From contig JAHJZL010000054.1 in the NCBI GenBank assembly GCA_018826405.1, forward strand, positions 1-22,661: DNA of 22,661 nucleotides, read 5' to 3'. Positions within the stretch are counted from its first letter, which is position 1. Each line of letters begins with the position of its first letter. A program made the position numbers and the translations under genes. The stretch comes from Patescibacteria group bacterium (GTDB taxonomy: Bacteria; Patescibacteriota; Minisyncoccia; Phycocordibacterales; Phycocordibacteraceae). Below, piece by piece: positions 5,499-11,805 of this stretch. Below the pieces are notes generated by a model. The model had not been told where the DNA came from. It searched no databases and saw only the letters and a list, made by a program, of their open reading frames with translations.

Positions 5499-6158
5499 GT
5501 GGCTAAGATAAAAACAATCCTTTTTGATAATGACGGCGTGCTAGTCCATACCGAGCGCTCTATCTTCGAGCTAAACCGAGAAGTATTCCAATCGTTAGGA
5601 ATTGATTATTCGCGCGAAGACTTTATCCAGCACACCTTCCTAACAGGTTTGGGTTCATCTGGATGGCTTGAGAGTAACGGATACGACACTGATGTCGCAG
5701 AACGATTTACTGCAGAAAGGGATAGAAGGTGGAAAGAAGCGAAGCTTAGCAATATGACAGAAACGTCTGCCCCAGAGGTTCTTGCAGAACTCGCAAAGAA
5801 GTACGAACTATGCGTCGTTACAAATACACGAAAGGAAATGTTCGAATTGTCATACAAAGATTCTCCAATTCGAAGTCTGCTCAAGACCATTATTTTTAGA
5901 GAGGACTATAAGGAACCCAAGCCGTCTCCTGATGGCTATTTAGCTGCGCTTGAAAGAATGAATGCATTTGCAGATCAAACAGTTGTTGTTGAGGACGCTC
6001 CTCGAGGCATCGATGCCGCGCAAAAAGCTGATATTAAGGTGATTAGCATTCTGAATCCTGATTTTACTGAGTTGGACACATCAAAAGCGGACTACCAAAT
6101 TCAGTCATTAACTGAATTGCCTGCGCTCCTTGTCTCATTATCTGAGGGTTCAGAGTAG
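5499..6158 (+). CDS. HAD-superfamily hydrolase (subfamily IA, beta-phosphoglucomutase-like)
   Basis: Cytosolic phosphatase or mutase of 219 residues. It has all four HAD motifs: I LFDNDGVLV near residue 10 (nucleophile and acid/base Asp), II CVVTNTR near 108-114, III KPSPDGY (Lys) and IV VVEDAPRGIDAA (metal-binding acid). The helical cap between motifs I and II is typical of the beta-PGM/GPH subclass. Substrate cannot be inferred. It starts with GTG at 5499, chosen by reading frame and the -10 box; there is no Shine-Dalgarno. It is a single-gene unit between repeats 3 and 4. Confidence 0.9.
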   Translation: MAKIKTILFDNDGVLVHTERSIFELNREVFQSLGIDYSREDFIQHTFLTGLGSSGWLESNGYDTDVAERFTAERDRRWKEAKLSNMTETSAPEVLAELAKKYELCVVTNTRKEMFELSYKDSPIRSLLKTIIFREDYKEPKPSPDGYLAALERMNAFADQTVVVEDAPRGIDAAQKADIKVISILNPDFTELDTSKADYQIQSLTELPALLVSLSEGSE

Positions 6159-6168
6159 GGTGAAGAAG

Positions 6169-6198
6169 GTTCCAACATCGTCCCACACACCCAGCAAT
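6169..6198 (+). repeat. Array repeat copy 4
   Basis: GTTCCAACATCGTCCCA followed by CACACCCAGCAAT, 11 nt after the HAD stop. Confidence 0.92.
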
Positions 6199-6228
6199 AT
6201 TGCCGTAGCAATCTTGTATACTAGATCC

Positions 6229-6750
6229 ATGAAGAAAACCTATCTACCTTTAGTAATTATTGCTGTAGCGATTCTTATTGCTGGAACATACATGTATGTG
6301 AAAACTCATGTCCAACCGGATGCGGGGATACCACAGAACATAACTGAATCCGATCTCCCAATCATTACTCCACCAGAAGGTTGGCAGCGTAGTACATCAG
6401 TTCAGGGTGGCGGTCATACTGGGGCATCGGTCTTGGGGGTTAGCTACACCTCTCCAGATACAAAGGCCACAATTGATATTAGTGCGGACACATACGACAA
6501 AGACATCGCAGAAGCTGGTCTTGTATCAAAAAAGAACTTCTCAAAAGCAAGTACAAAATTCTCTGGTATTGATGGAGTTATCATGGAATATGACAATACT
6601 TTCGAGGGGCAAGAGTATCATTATAAGAAGATACAGGCTCACAGGAATGGCATAAACTATGCTGTAACTACAGCCGTCCTCAAGAGTGCAGAAAGTACGT
6701 ACGCGCCAATCTTAGACCCTATATTGAGTTCAGCGCGTATACCTAGGTAA
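6229..6750 (+). CDS. Membrane-anchored extracytoplasmic protein, PsbP/DUF1795-like
   Basis: A 173-residue protein with a short basic N-terminus, one membrane helix (about residues 5-24, YLPLVIIAVAILIAGTYMYV) and an extracytoplasmic domain. Alternating strands such as WQRSTSV, ATIDISAD, VIMEYDN, YHYKKIQAHRNGINYAVTT and the final amphipathic LDPILSSARI resemble PsbP/DUF1795-type domains. These are common in membrane-tethered Parcubacteria proteins, though the match is structural impression only. ATG 6229 is chosen because TATACT (6217-6222) ends 6 nt upstream; longer in-frame starts would read through repeat copy 4. The protein at 13044 has the same architecture. Confidence 0.65.
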   Translation: MKKTYLPLVIIAVAILIAGTYMYVKTHVQPDAGIPQNITESDLPIITPPEGWQRSTSVQGGGHTGASVLGVSYTSPDTKATIDISADTYDKDIAEAGLVSKKNFSKASTKFSGIDGVIMEYDNTFEGQEYHYKKIQAHRNGINYAVTTAVLKSAESTYAPILDPILSSARIPR

Positions 6751-6776
6751 TAAACACTTAGACGATACCAAAACAG

Positions 6777-6806
6777 GCTCCAACATCATCCCAGACACCC
6801 AGCAAT
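6777..6806 (+). repeat. Array repeat copy 5
   Basis: GGCTCCAACATCATCCCA followed by GACACCCAGCAAT, 27 nt after the preceding stop. The next gene's -10 box TAAACT (6812-6817) begins 6 nt behind it. Confidence 0.9.
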
Positions 6807-6823
6807 TCTGATAAACTCTCTCC

Positions 6824-7384
6824 ATGGAAAGCAAGAAGGCATACTTTGTCCGCCACGGGCAAACACAGTTCAATGTGGATCGCAGGATAACTGGCCACGT
6901 TGATATCCCTTTAACAAATGAGGGAATCGATCAAGCAAAGAAAGCAGCACAAGAACTTCCTGAGGATTGTGCTGAGATTTTCTCTTCTGATTCTTTGCGC
7001 TGTAGACAGACAGCAGAAATACTTAACGAAGGCAGGAATCTTCCAGTTACTTTTGACGCTCGCTTACGAGAACGACATTTTGGTTCTCTGGAAGGGCAAC
7101 TTTGGGATGATGCAGATCCCTCAGGAGAGATCTGGGAAGCAGATAAGAATCAACGATATGATTATCGCCAGTATGGAGGTGAGGCTGTAACGGACGTACA
7201 ACAACGAGTCGAGGAATGTATCAGAGATATAAAAGGAAAATGCACAGGGAAGCCGCTCGTTGTTACATCTGGAGGTGTAATACGTTTACTCAAGAACAAA
7301 CTCCATGGCGAAGTGCATGGAAATATAAAGAACAGCTCTGTTCACGAATTTGATCTTCCTGACAGTATTGAAACAGGTACATAG
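6824..7384 (+). CDS. Histidine phosphatase family protein (phosphoglycerate mutase-like), second His replaced
   Basis: A 186-residue protein of the histidine phosphatase superfamily. It shows the phosphate-binding YFVRHGQTQFN (catalytic His), ITGHVDIPLTNEGIDQA, the second Arg in SSDSLRCRQTAEI and the acid residue in RLRERHFGSLEG. The C-terminal motif that normally reads VxHGG is VVTSGGVIR, so the second catalytic His is Ser. Activity may be changed or absent, although some branches of the family may naturally carry this variant. ATG 6824 is supported by TAAACT 6 nt upstream. The stop codon abuts repeat copy 6. Confidence 0.85.
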   Translation: MESKKAYFVRHGQTQFNVDRRITGHVDIPLTNEGIDQAKKAAQELPEDCAEIFSSDSLRCRQTAEILNEGRNLPVTFDARLRERHFGSLEGQLWDDADPSGEIWEADKNQRYDYRQYGGEAVTDVQQRVEECIRDIKGKCTGKPLVVTSGGVIRLLKNKLHGEVHGNIKNSSVHEFDLPDSIETGT

Positions 7385-7413
7385 GTTGTAACATCGCCCC
7401 ACACCCCAGCAAT
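7385..7413 (+). repeat. Array repeat copy 6
   Basis: GTTGTAACATCGCCCCA followed by CACCCCAGCAAT, directly after the preceding stop codon. Confidence 0.85.
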
Positions 7414-7503
7414 ATAAAATTCCATTAGTTCTAGGAAAATGGACAGAAGTTTATTTTGTTGTATGGTGCCAACAGAGAAACGATTAGCCAGGAGGGCTAG
7501 CAC

Positions 7504-8256
7504 ATGTACCAACCAACACAGCCGGTGCTGTTCTCTTGGATTCGTGAAGATGAATACCCAGGAGGAGACTACACCTTTTTACACAGTAACGGATCATACG
7601 TACGGATTGAGGACTGGAAGAAACGCTACAAGGACACTAAAAAGAAGCTCGCTATTCCATTCAGATTCAGTGTGCGTGATCGCACATTTTTCGGCCATAT
7701 AACCGACAAATGTCTGGTATCACGCATAACTGAGTATCTGCAGGATTACTACGGTAAGCGCTATACCAACTGTTCTGCGCTTGCTCACTTTCTGACAACT
7801 GGCACGTTTATTGAGTGCTGTGAAGAACAAAACCTCGTCGTGCTTACGCAAGGCATGGTCCAGTATCAGGGTGAGTCAATTCGCGTCGGGGATATGGTTT
7901 GCGTAATCTATGCAAACGATCGGTTCTGGAGGTCTCGCAAAGGAGGTCTGCATCGTAAAAACTACCTGCGTGTCAAGAAGAAACGGAGAGGTACGCATGA
8001 GTTTACTCACGCGTTGCAGCCGAAAAAGAAAATTCTCTCTGCGAAAGAGATCCAGGAAATCTGCGCCAGTAACATCGCAGCCGACTATCACTTCCTCGTC
8101 TGTGTTGCTAAAGACAGTGCAGGACCAGTATGGCTTGCTCAAGGCGGACGCTACGCTCCGGGTGAAGAACCCAGTCCGCTTGTGTTCACGGTCGGGAACA
8201 ATGATGGGTACGATAATGTAGTGCCCCTCCTTGCGCTCCTTAAAAGACGTAGATGA
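7504..8256 (+). CDS. Possible NlpC/P60- or CHAP-like papain-fold protein
   Basis: A 250-residue protein with no confident family. The pattern YGKRYTNCSALAHFL (Cys90) resembles the NlpC/P60 nucleophile motif (usually DCSGL). It is followed by IRVGDMVCVIY (residues 126-136), like the GD turn of this fold, and by DYHFLVCVAKD with His196 at the spacing expected for the catalytic His. The N-terminal 80 residues and a basic stretch at 144-162 are unassigned. There is no signal peptide, so a cell-wall role is not obvious. ATG 7504 follows a strong Shine-Dalgarno (AGGAGG, 8 nt), unlike most neighbours, and the gene has its own terminator. It sits between repeats 6 and 7. Peptidase or amidase function is inference. 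Confidence 0.6.
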   Translation: MYQPTQPVLFSWIREDEYPGGDYTFLHSNGSYVRIEDWKKRYKDTKKKLAIPFRFSVRDRTFFGHITDKCLVSRITEYLQDYYGKRYTNCSALAHFLTTGTFIECCEEQNLVVLTQGMVQYQGESIRVGDMVCVIYANDRFWRSRKGGLHRKNYLRVKKKRRGTHEFTHALQPKKKILSAKEIQEICASNIAADYHFLVCVAKDSAGPVWLAQGGRYAPGEEPSPLVFTVGNNDGYDNVVPLLALLKRRR

Positions 8257-8273
8257 TTCCAACTCTACACCCT
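8257..8273 (+). repeat. Partial array repeat
   Basis: TTCCAACTCTACACCCT directly after the stop codon matches the left half of the repeat loosely (TTCCAAC then a C-rich tract). It merges into the terminator, and the fuller copy follows at 8313. Confidence 0.4.
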
Positions 8274-8274
8274 A

Positions 8275-8307
8275 ACGCCCGCGACTTCTATGTCGTGGGC
8301 GTTTTTT
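8275..8307 (+). terminator. Intrinsic terminator behind the papain-fold-like gene
   Basis: Stem ACGCCCGCGAC (8275-8285) with GTCGTGGGCGT (8292-8302), one G-U pair, then TTTTTT. It is strong and lies 19 nt after the stop. Confidence 0.9.
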
Positions 8308-8312
8308 GTAAA

Positions 8313-8337
8313 AATCAATATCGCAAGACTGCCAGCA
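8313..8337 (+). repeat. Array repeat copy 7 (diverged left half)
   Basis: AATCAATATCGC then AAGACTGCCAGCA. The right half matches the repeat well and the left half is altered. It lies between the terminator and the -10 box of the next gene. Confidence 0.65.
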
Positions 8338-8348
8338 CAAAAGAATGT

Positions 8349-8354
8349 CATACT
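8349..8354 (+). promoter_or_regulatory. -10 box CATACT deciding the GNAT start
   Basis: It ends 7 nt before ATG 8362. The alternative in-frame ATG at 8290 lies inside the preceding terminator hairpin and is not credible. Confidence 0.5.
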
Positions 8355-8361
8355 GAGTATC

Positions 8362-8811
8362 ATGCATCACCTATACAAAGAAATGCATCCAAGCGAACAA
8401 GAGACAGTTCGTGGAATGATACATCGTTTCTACGCAACCGATCCAAATATGGGTTTTATAACGGACGAGAAGATCAATCGCACTTTTAAAGAGTTTTCAA
8501 AATCCCCTGAGAAGGGATCTATAATCGTTATTAAAGATGAGAAACAGATTGTTGGCTACAGTATACTCGTGAACTTTTGGAGCAATGAGACGGGAGGTAA
8601 CATTGTTGATATTGACGAACTTTTCGTAGAAGAGAACGAGCGAGGAAAAGGTGTGGGATCAAACTTTATTAGATATGTAATCGAAAGTCGTGTAAATGAG
8701 TGCGTTGCAGTTGAACTCGGCGTCATAGCAGGGAATGACAGAGCACAGAAGCTCTACGAACGGATGGGATTCAGACTCTCCTCTAATCGTCGTCTAATAT
8801 ACGATTTCTAG
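8362..8811 (+). CDS. GNAT-family N-acetyltransferase
   Basis: A 149-residue acetyl-CoA-dependent acetyltransferase. The core reads KQIVGYSILVNFWS (beta 4 region), VDIDELFVEENERGKGVGSN (motif A; R-G-K-G-V-G binds the CoA pyrophosphate) and AVELGVIAGNDRAQKLYERM with GF after it (motif B). Order and length are normal for GNAT. The substrate is unknown. It may act on a small molecule, as cassette-borne GNATs often do. The start is set by the -10 box; the unit lies between repeats 7 and 8. Confidence 0.88.
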   Translation: MHHLYKEMHPSEQETVRGMIHRFYATDPNMGFITDEKINRTFKEFSKSPEKGSIIVIKDEKQIVGYSILVNFWSNETGGNIVDIDELFVEENERGKGVGSNFIRYVIESRVNECVAVELGVIAGNDRAQKLYERMGFRLSSNRRLIYDF

Positions 8812-8823
8812 GTCTGAGTTAGA

Positions 8824-8854
8824 TTTCCAACCTCGTCACACACCTTCCAGCAAT
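8824..8854 (+). repeat. Array repeat copy 8
   Basis: TTTCCAACCTCGTCACA followed by CACCTTCCAGCAAT, 13 nt after the GNAT stop. The next gene's -10 box TAAGGT (8857-8862) begins 2 nt later and ends 6 nt before the ATG. Confidence 0.9.
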
Positions 8855-8868
8855 GTTAAGGTAGCTTT

Positions 8869-9444
8869 ATGCAAAAGTTTTTCCTATTCGATTTCTTTGG
8901 AGTCTTGTGTGACGACCCACACCTAATCTGGCTTCGAGATAAAGGGTTACTTGGTCAAGTAGAGGATCTTATTAAGAAGTACTACCAATATTCAGACGTC
9001 GGAACCATGTCTTCCCAGGAGCTCTATGCACATCTTGCTGAAGTGAGTGGAATGACGGCAGCAGAAGTGGAGTCGGAGGTAAAGGGAAACATCAGGATAG
9101 ATTCAGAAGTTGAGGAGATAATCCGTTCACTAAAACCTTTTTACACCGTAGGTCTTTGCAGTAATGCCCAGCAAGGATTTGTTGAAGAGATCCTGAAAGA
9201 TCATTCACTTATCGATCTCTTCGATACAACAGTTATCTCAAGCCGGGTGGGTCTGCGTAAGCCTGATAAGGAAATATTCCTCCATGCATTGAGCATGCTT
9301 GGAGCGAAACCTTCAGAAACAATCTTTATTGATGATAACGAAAGCTATTTGCCCACAGCTATAGAAATGGGATTTTCTGCCTTTGTCTTCTCGTCCGCAC
9401 AACAACTACGGGAGGATCTCCATTCTATAGGAATAAAGGTGTAA
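8869..9444 (+). CDS. HAD-superfamily protein (motif I Asp+2 is Phe)
   Basis: A 191-residue HAD-fold protein. Motif I is FLFDFFGVLCD, in which the nucleophilic Asp is present but the Asp two positions later, the general acid/base of phosphatases, is Phe. Haloacid dehalogenases and several uncharacterised HAD branches also lack it. Motif II is GLCSNA, motif III is GLRKPDKEIF (Lys) and motif IV is FIDDNESYLPTA. The reaction is therefore uncertain; it may not be a phosphatase. The leaderless start at 8869 is supported by its -10 box. It is the single gene between repeats 8 and 9. Confidence 0.85.
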   Translation: MQKFFLFDFFGVLCDDPHLIWLRDKGLLGQVEDLIKKYYQYSDVGTMSSQELYAHLAEVSGMTAAEVESEVKGNIRIDSEVEEIIRSLKPFYTVGLCSNAQQGFVEEILKDHSLIDLFDTTVISSRVGLRKPDKEIFLHALSMLGAKPSETIFIDDNESYLPTAIEMGFSAFVFSSAQQLREDLHSIGIKV

Positions 9445-9446
9445 AA

Positions 9447-9473
9447 GTTCCAACCTCGTCCCAGGCTGCCGTT
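9447..9473 (+). repeat. Array repeat copy 9
   Basis: GTTCCAACCTCGTCCCA followed by GGCTGCCGTT, 3 nt after the HAD stop. The right end has diverged. The -10 box TACACT (9480-9485) of the cupin gene follows. Confidence 0.82.
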
Positions 9474-9491
9474 ACTTGATACACTTAATCT

Positions 9492-9833
9492 ATGGAAATA
9501 ATTCGCCAAGAACAGGCAGAAAAGTTTAACGACGGGACAAGTTTTATCGCGCATGAGTACCGCATGTTAGATAAAGATATCAATACTGCGCGTATTGAAA
9601 TACAGGGCCGCTACCCAAAGACTGGTTCAATGAGGAATACTCTCGTTAAAGAGGTTGTATATGTAGAAAGCGGTTGCGGTGAGGTAATTATAAACGAGGA
9701 TGCTCAGAAGGTTAAAAAGGGAGATGTGATTTTCTATGATGCGAATGAGACGGTTGTGTGGAATGGTGTCTTTAGCTTGATCACAACCTGTACTCCAGCA
9801 TGGTCTAAAGACCAACACGAATTTCTTCCATAA
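9492..9833 (+). CDS. Small cupin-domain protein
   Basis: A 113-residue single-domain protein with beta-barrel pattern. The first cupin motif region is VYVESGCGEVIINEDAQKVK, then KKGDVIFYDANETVVW, a typical Gly-Asp turn between the two motifs. The usual His ligands of motif 1 are not evident, so metal binding is doubtful. Function is unknown; it could be a small-molecule isomerase or a binding protein. ATG 9492 is fixed by TACACT 6 nt upstream. The unit is bounded by repeats 9 and 10. Confidence 0.72.
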   Translation: MEIIRQEQAEKFNDGTSFIAHEYRMLDKDINTARIEIQGRYPKTGSMRNTLVKEVVYVESGCGEVIINEDAQKVKKGDVIFYDANETVVWNGVFSLITTCTPAWSKDQHEFLP

Positions 9834-9835
9834 AA

Positions 9836-9864
9836 ACCCCAGTATCGTTCCAGACGCCAACACT
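9836..9864 (+). repeat. Array repeat copy 10 (diverged)
   Basis: ACCCCAGTATCGTTCCA followed by GACGCCAACACT, 3 nt after the cupin stop. It is a weaker match but in the right place and orientation, and it precedes a minus-strand unit. Confidence 0.6.
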
Positions 9865-9907
9865 AAATAAAAAGCTCTGTAGGAAAGCCAGAGCTTTCCT
9901 ACAGAGC
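9865..9907 (-). terminator. Intrinsic terminator of the minus-strand GNAT gene
   Basis: A perfect 15-bp stem (GCTCTGTAGGAAAGC at 9874-9888 with its complement at 9893-9907) with a 4-nt loop. On the minus strand it is followed by TTTTTATTTAG. Confidence 0.92.
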
Positions 9908-9952
9908 CTAATGTCCCGAAGAGCTATAGATCGCTAATATCGTGCACAGATT

Positions 9953-10441
9953 CTAGAAGATCTTGCGCATGATAACGGCGTCCTCGGGCGGTTCAGCGAA
10001 GAACAGAGCACGCATTCCGTCTTGCTCCCAGCCGGCGTGCTCGTGCATCTTGATTGATGCCGCGTTGCTCTGCCGAATGGTCGAGATGATGGAGGTGCGC
10101 CCCTTGATGTGAGGCGCCTCATCACCCAGCCACTTTGTTGCGGCGAGCCCGAGTCCCTGCCTTTGAAAGGCGGGCAGGACACCGATGGTAAAGATGAGCA
10201 CCGAGCCTTCTTCGGGCACGGGATCGCTATCAATCGTGGTCGGCGCCCCTTCATCAAGTGCGACCGCGACAACTCCCGCTTTCTCGCCGTCGACGAGAAT
10301 CCAGTGCGCTACGATATTGTTGGCGCGCCAGAGTTCTTCGGAAATGGTATCCGCATCGCCGTATATCATACGGTCGATGCAAAGCACGTCGGGAAGTTCT
10401 TCGGGTAATTGAACCCGTGCGAACAGTGGATTGAGCGGCAT
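9953..10441 (-). CDS. GNAT-family N-acetyltransferase (GC-rich, foreign-looking)
   Basis: A 162-residue acetyltransferase. The GNAT core is visible as KAGVVAVALDEG, FTIGVLPAFQRQGLGLAATK (motif A, Q-R-Q-G-L-G) and IRQSNAASIKMHEHAGWEQD (motif B). The substrate is unknown. The gene is visibly richer in G+C than its neighbours, and its codons (for example many GGC, GCG, CGC) differ from the AT-rich units. It has a -35/-10 promoter, a G-rich possible Shine-Dalgarno (GGGGGCAGCG, just before ATG 10441) and a long perfect terminator. It lies reversed between repeats 10 and 11. These signs point to acquisition from a higher-GC donor. Confidence 0.9.
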   Translation of the reverse strand: MPLNPLFARVQLPEELPDVLCIDRMIYGDADTISEELWRANNIVAHWILVDGEKAGVVAVALDEGAPTTIDSDPVPEEGSVLIFTIGVLPAFQRQGLGLAATKWLGDEAPHIKGRTSIISTIRQSNAASIKMHEHAGWEQDGMRALFFAEPPEDAVIMRKIF

Positions 10442-10476
10442 CGCTGCCCCCGTTTGTTAAAGGACTAGAGAAACAA

Positions 10477-10504
10477 TTAATACCTTATATTAAGATATAG
10501 TCAA
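10477..10504 (-). promoter_or_regulatory. Promoter of the minus-strand GNAT gene (-35 TTGACT, -10 TATTAA)
   Basis: On the minus strand TTGACT (10504-10499) and TATTAA (10482-10477) are 16 bp apart. The predicted start is near 10470, leaving a leader of about 30 nt. Confidence 0.55.
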
Positions 10505-10522
10505 TCTACAGTGAGCAAACAA

Positions 10523-10550
10523 TCTCCAACACCGTCCCACACAGCCAGCT
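10523..10550 (+). repeat. Array repeat copy 11
   Basis: ATCTCCAACACCGTCCCA followed by CACAGCCAGC. The -10 box TAGAAT (10555-10560) of the VOC gene follows and ends 7 nt before its ATG. Confidence 0.88.
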
Positions 10551-10567
10551 GCGGTAGAATAAAGTAC

Positions 10568-10912
10568 ATGAACAAGCACCATGCCATAAACTATATCGAG
10601 TTTCCTGCTACTGACCTTCCTGCGATAAAGGAATTTTATGGCAAGGCATTCGGCTGGACGTTTACGGACTATGGGCCGGAATACGTAGCGTTCAGCGACG
10701 GAGTGCTAGATGGTGGTTTTACCAAAGGCTCAGCTATCCAGGAGGGAGGTCCTTTGGTCATTTTATACTCAGAGAATCTTGAAACTTCTGTCGAGACCGT
10801 AACGGCCTGCGGAGCAACTATTATCAAGCATATATACTCATTTCCTGGAGGCCGAAGATTTCATTTTCTAGATCCCGCGGGCAACCATCTTTCTATTTGG
10901 TCTGACAGATAG
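10568..10912 (+). CDS. VOC-superfamily (glyoxalase/bleomycin-resistance-like) protein
   Basis: A 114-residue single VOC module. The N-terminal HAINYIEFPATDLPAIKEFY with GKAFGW after it and the C-terminal RRFHFLDPAGNHLSIWSD (Glu/His-type metal region) are characteristic. The middle GGFTKGSAIQEGGPLVILYS and VETVTACGATIIK complete the beta-alpha-beta-beta-beta fold. Members include isomerases and antibiotic-binding proteins; which applies here cannot be told. ATG 10568 is chosen over the upstream in-frame start at 10511, which would read through repeat 11. Leaderless. Confidence 0.88.
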   Translation: MNKHHAINYIEFPATDLPAIKEFYGKAFGWTFTDYGPEYVAFSDGVLDGGFTKGSAIQEGGPLVILYSENLETSVETVTACGATIIKHIYSFPGGRRFHFLDPAGNHLSIWSDR

Positions 10913-10913
10913 A

Positions 10914-10943
10914 ATAGCAACACCTTCTTAGACTGCCTGTAAT
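10914..10943 (+). repeat. Array repeat copy 12 (diverged)
   Basis: ATAGCAACACCTTCTTA followed by GACTGCCTGTAAT, 1 nt after the VOC stop. It is the last copy that can be recognised with confidence. Confidence 0.65.
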
Positions 10944-10949
10944 GTTTGC

Positions 10950-10955
10950 TACACT
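10950..10955 (+). promoter_or_regulatory. -10 box TACACT for the DUF1653 gene
   Basis: It ends 6 nt before ATG 10962 and so decides against the in-frame TTG at 10956. Confidence 0.5.
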
Positions 10956-10961
10956 TTGAGT

Positions 10962-11204
10962 ATGGACAATAAGGATAGTATTCAATCAGGAAGGACATAC
11001 GAGCACTACAAAGGAGGCTTATACACTGTTCTCTTTGTTACAGAAGAAACAACAAACGAGAGAAAGGGTAATAATGGCGGAGTTGTGTATGTTTCTCGCA
11101 CATACGGCAAAATCAAACACCGTGACTTCGATGAGTTTACAGAGGAAGTTGAGTGGCCTGATGGTGCCATGCGCCCACGCTTCATTCTTTCCGAAAAGGA
11201 GTAA
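10962..11204 (+). CDS. DUF1653-domain protein
   Basis: An 80-residue protein made of one DUF1653 domain: SGRTYEHYKGGLYTVL, then a VVYVSRTYG strand, FDEFTEEVEWPDG and the terminal PRFILSE. Function of this domain is unknown. It is found in many bacteria as a small standalone protein and sometimes behind other enzymes. A second, diverged member is encoded at 22164-22400 in this window. Leaderless start at 10962. Confidence 0.85.
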   Translation: MDNKDSIQSGRTYEHYKGGLYTVLFVTEETTNERKGNNGGVVYVSRTYGKIKHRDFDEFTEEVEWPDGAMRPRFILSEKE

Positions 11205-11206
11205 GT

Positions 11207-11242
11207 TTAGGTATAGCTCAATACTGACTAGTAATCGCCAGA
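11207..11242 (+). repeat. Possible decayed array repeat
   Basis: The 49-nt gap between the DUF1653 gene and the next GNAT contains CTCAATACTGA and TCGCCAGAC, which weakly recall the two halves of the array repeat. Position fits; similarity is low. Confidence 0.2.
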
Positions 11243-11253
11243 CTATACTTACT

Positions 11254-11790
11254 ATGGAATCTAAAACAGAGAACGTGGAGACTGCGCACTTGGCAGAACC
11301 TTCAGTTTTTCTAATGGATAGCTATATTGAGGCAACTAAAGAATTTAAAAGCGAAGGCTTGTATCCTGAACTAGATCTAGAGGATCGTGCCAAGAACTTC
11401 CCTTCATATATTGAAGAGCTAAAACTACACCGAACAGCGCCTCCTGAGGGATTAGTGCCGATGACTTTCTTTTGGCTTGTAAACAATAACGAATACATAG
11501 GTAGAGTCTCTGTTCGCCATGAACTAAACGAGAACTTGTTACGGGCAGGAGGACATATCGGGTATGACATACGTCCCTCAAAACGCCGTCTTGGATACGG
11601 AAAGCGCATTTTAGAACTAGCGCTCATTGAGGCAAAGAAGCTCGGAATACATAAGGTCTTGGTAACGTGTGATAGTACAAATATTGCTTCACGTAAAATA
11701 ATTGAGAGCAACGGAGGAGTGTTTGAGAATGAGATGTCCTTAGAAGAAGGTTTGCCGAACAAACTTCGATTCTGGATCTCACTGACCTAA
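11254..11790 (+). CDS. GNAT-family N-acetyltransferase (COG3981-like)
   Basis: A 178-residue acetyltransferase. Visible are TFFWLVNNNEYIGRVSVRHE, then GGHIGYDIRPSKRRLGYGKR (motif A, R-R-L-G-Y-G) and KVLVTCDSTNIASRKIIESN with GG after it (motif B). The order and the HIGYDIRPS signature fit the COG3981 type. Substrate is unknown. ATG 11254 is preferred: TATACT lies at 11244-11249, only 4 nt before it, or the box may be read one step upstream. The upstream in-frame start at 11035 would overlap the previous gene. Confidence 0.87.
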   Translation: MESKTENVETAHLAEPSVFLMDSYIEATKEFKSEGLYPELDLEDRAKNFPSYIEELKLHRTAPPEGLVPMTFFWLVNNNEYIGRVSVRHELNENLLRAGGHIGYDIRPSKRRLGYGKRILELALIEAKKLGIHKVLVTCDSTNIASRKIIESNGGVFENEMSLEEGLPNKLRFWISLT

Positions 11791-11805
11791 ATAATATTTA
11801 CAAAG

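Noticed and set aside
7439..7702. Plus-strand ORF of 87 codons with an ATG soon after repeat copy 6
   Set aside because: It overlaps the 7504 gene in another frame, has no recognisable domain, and the overlapping gene has a strong Shine-Dalgarno and plausible motifs.
8290..8361. Upstream extension of the 8362 GNAT
   Set aside because: It would begin inside an intrinsic terminator and read through the repeat; the -10 box supports 8362.
4844..10943. The array repeats as a CRISPR array
   Set aside because: Spacing is 180-700 bp and filled with genes, copies are diverged, and no cas genes are present.
4844..10943. The repeats as canonical integron attC sites
   Set aside because: Some copies have a YYYAAC-like core, but no complementary GTTRRRY arm or foldable imperfect palindrome was found within or around the 30 bp, and no integron integrase is in the window.
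4844..10943. The repeat as a conserved -35 or activator site
   Set aside because: Distance from repeat to -10 box varies and the repeat keeps its orientation in front of reversed genes.
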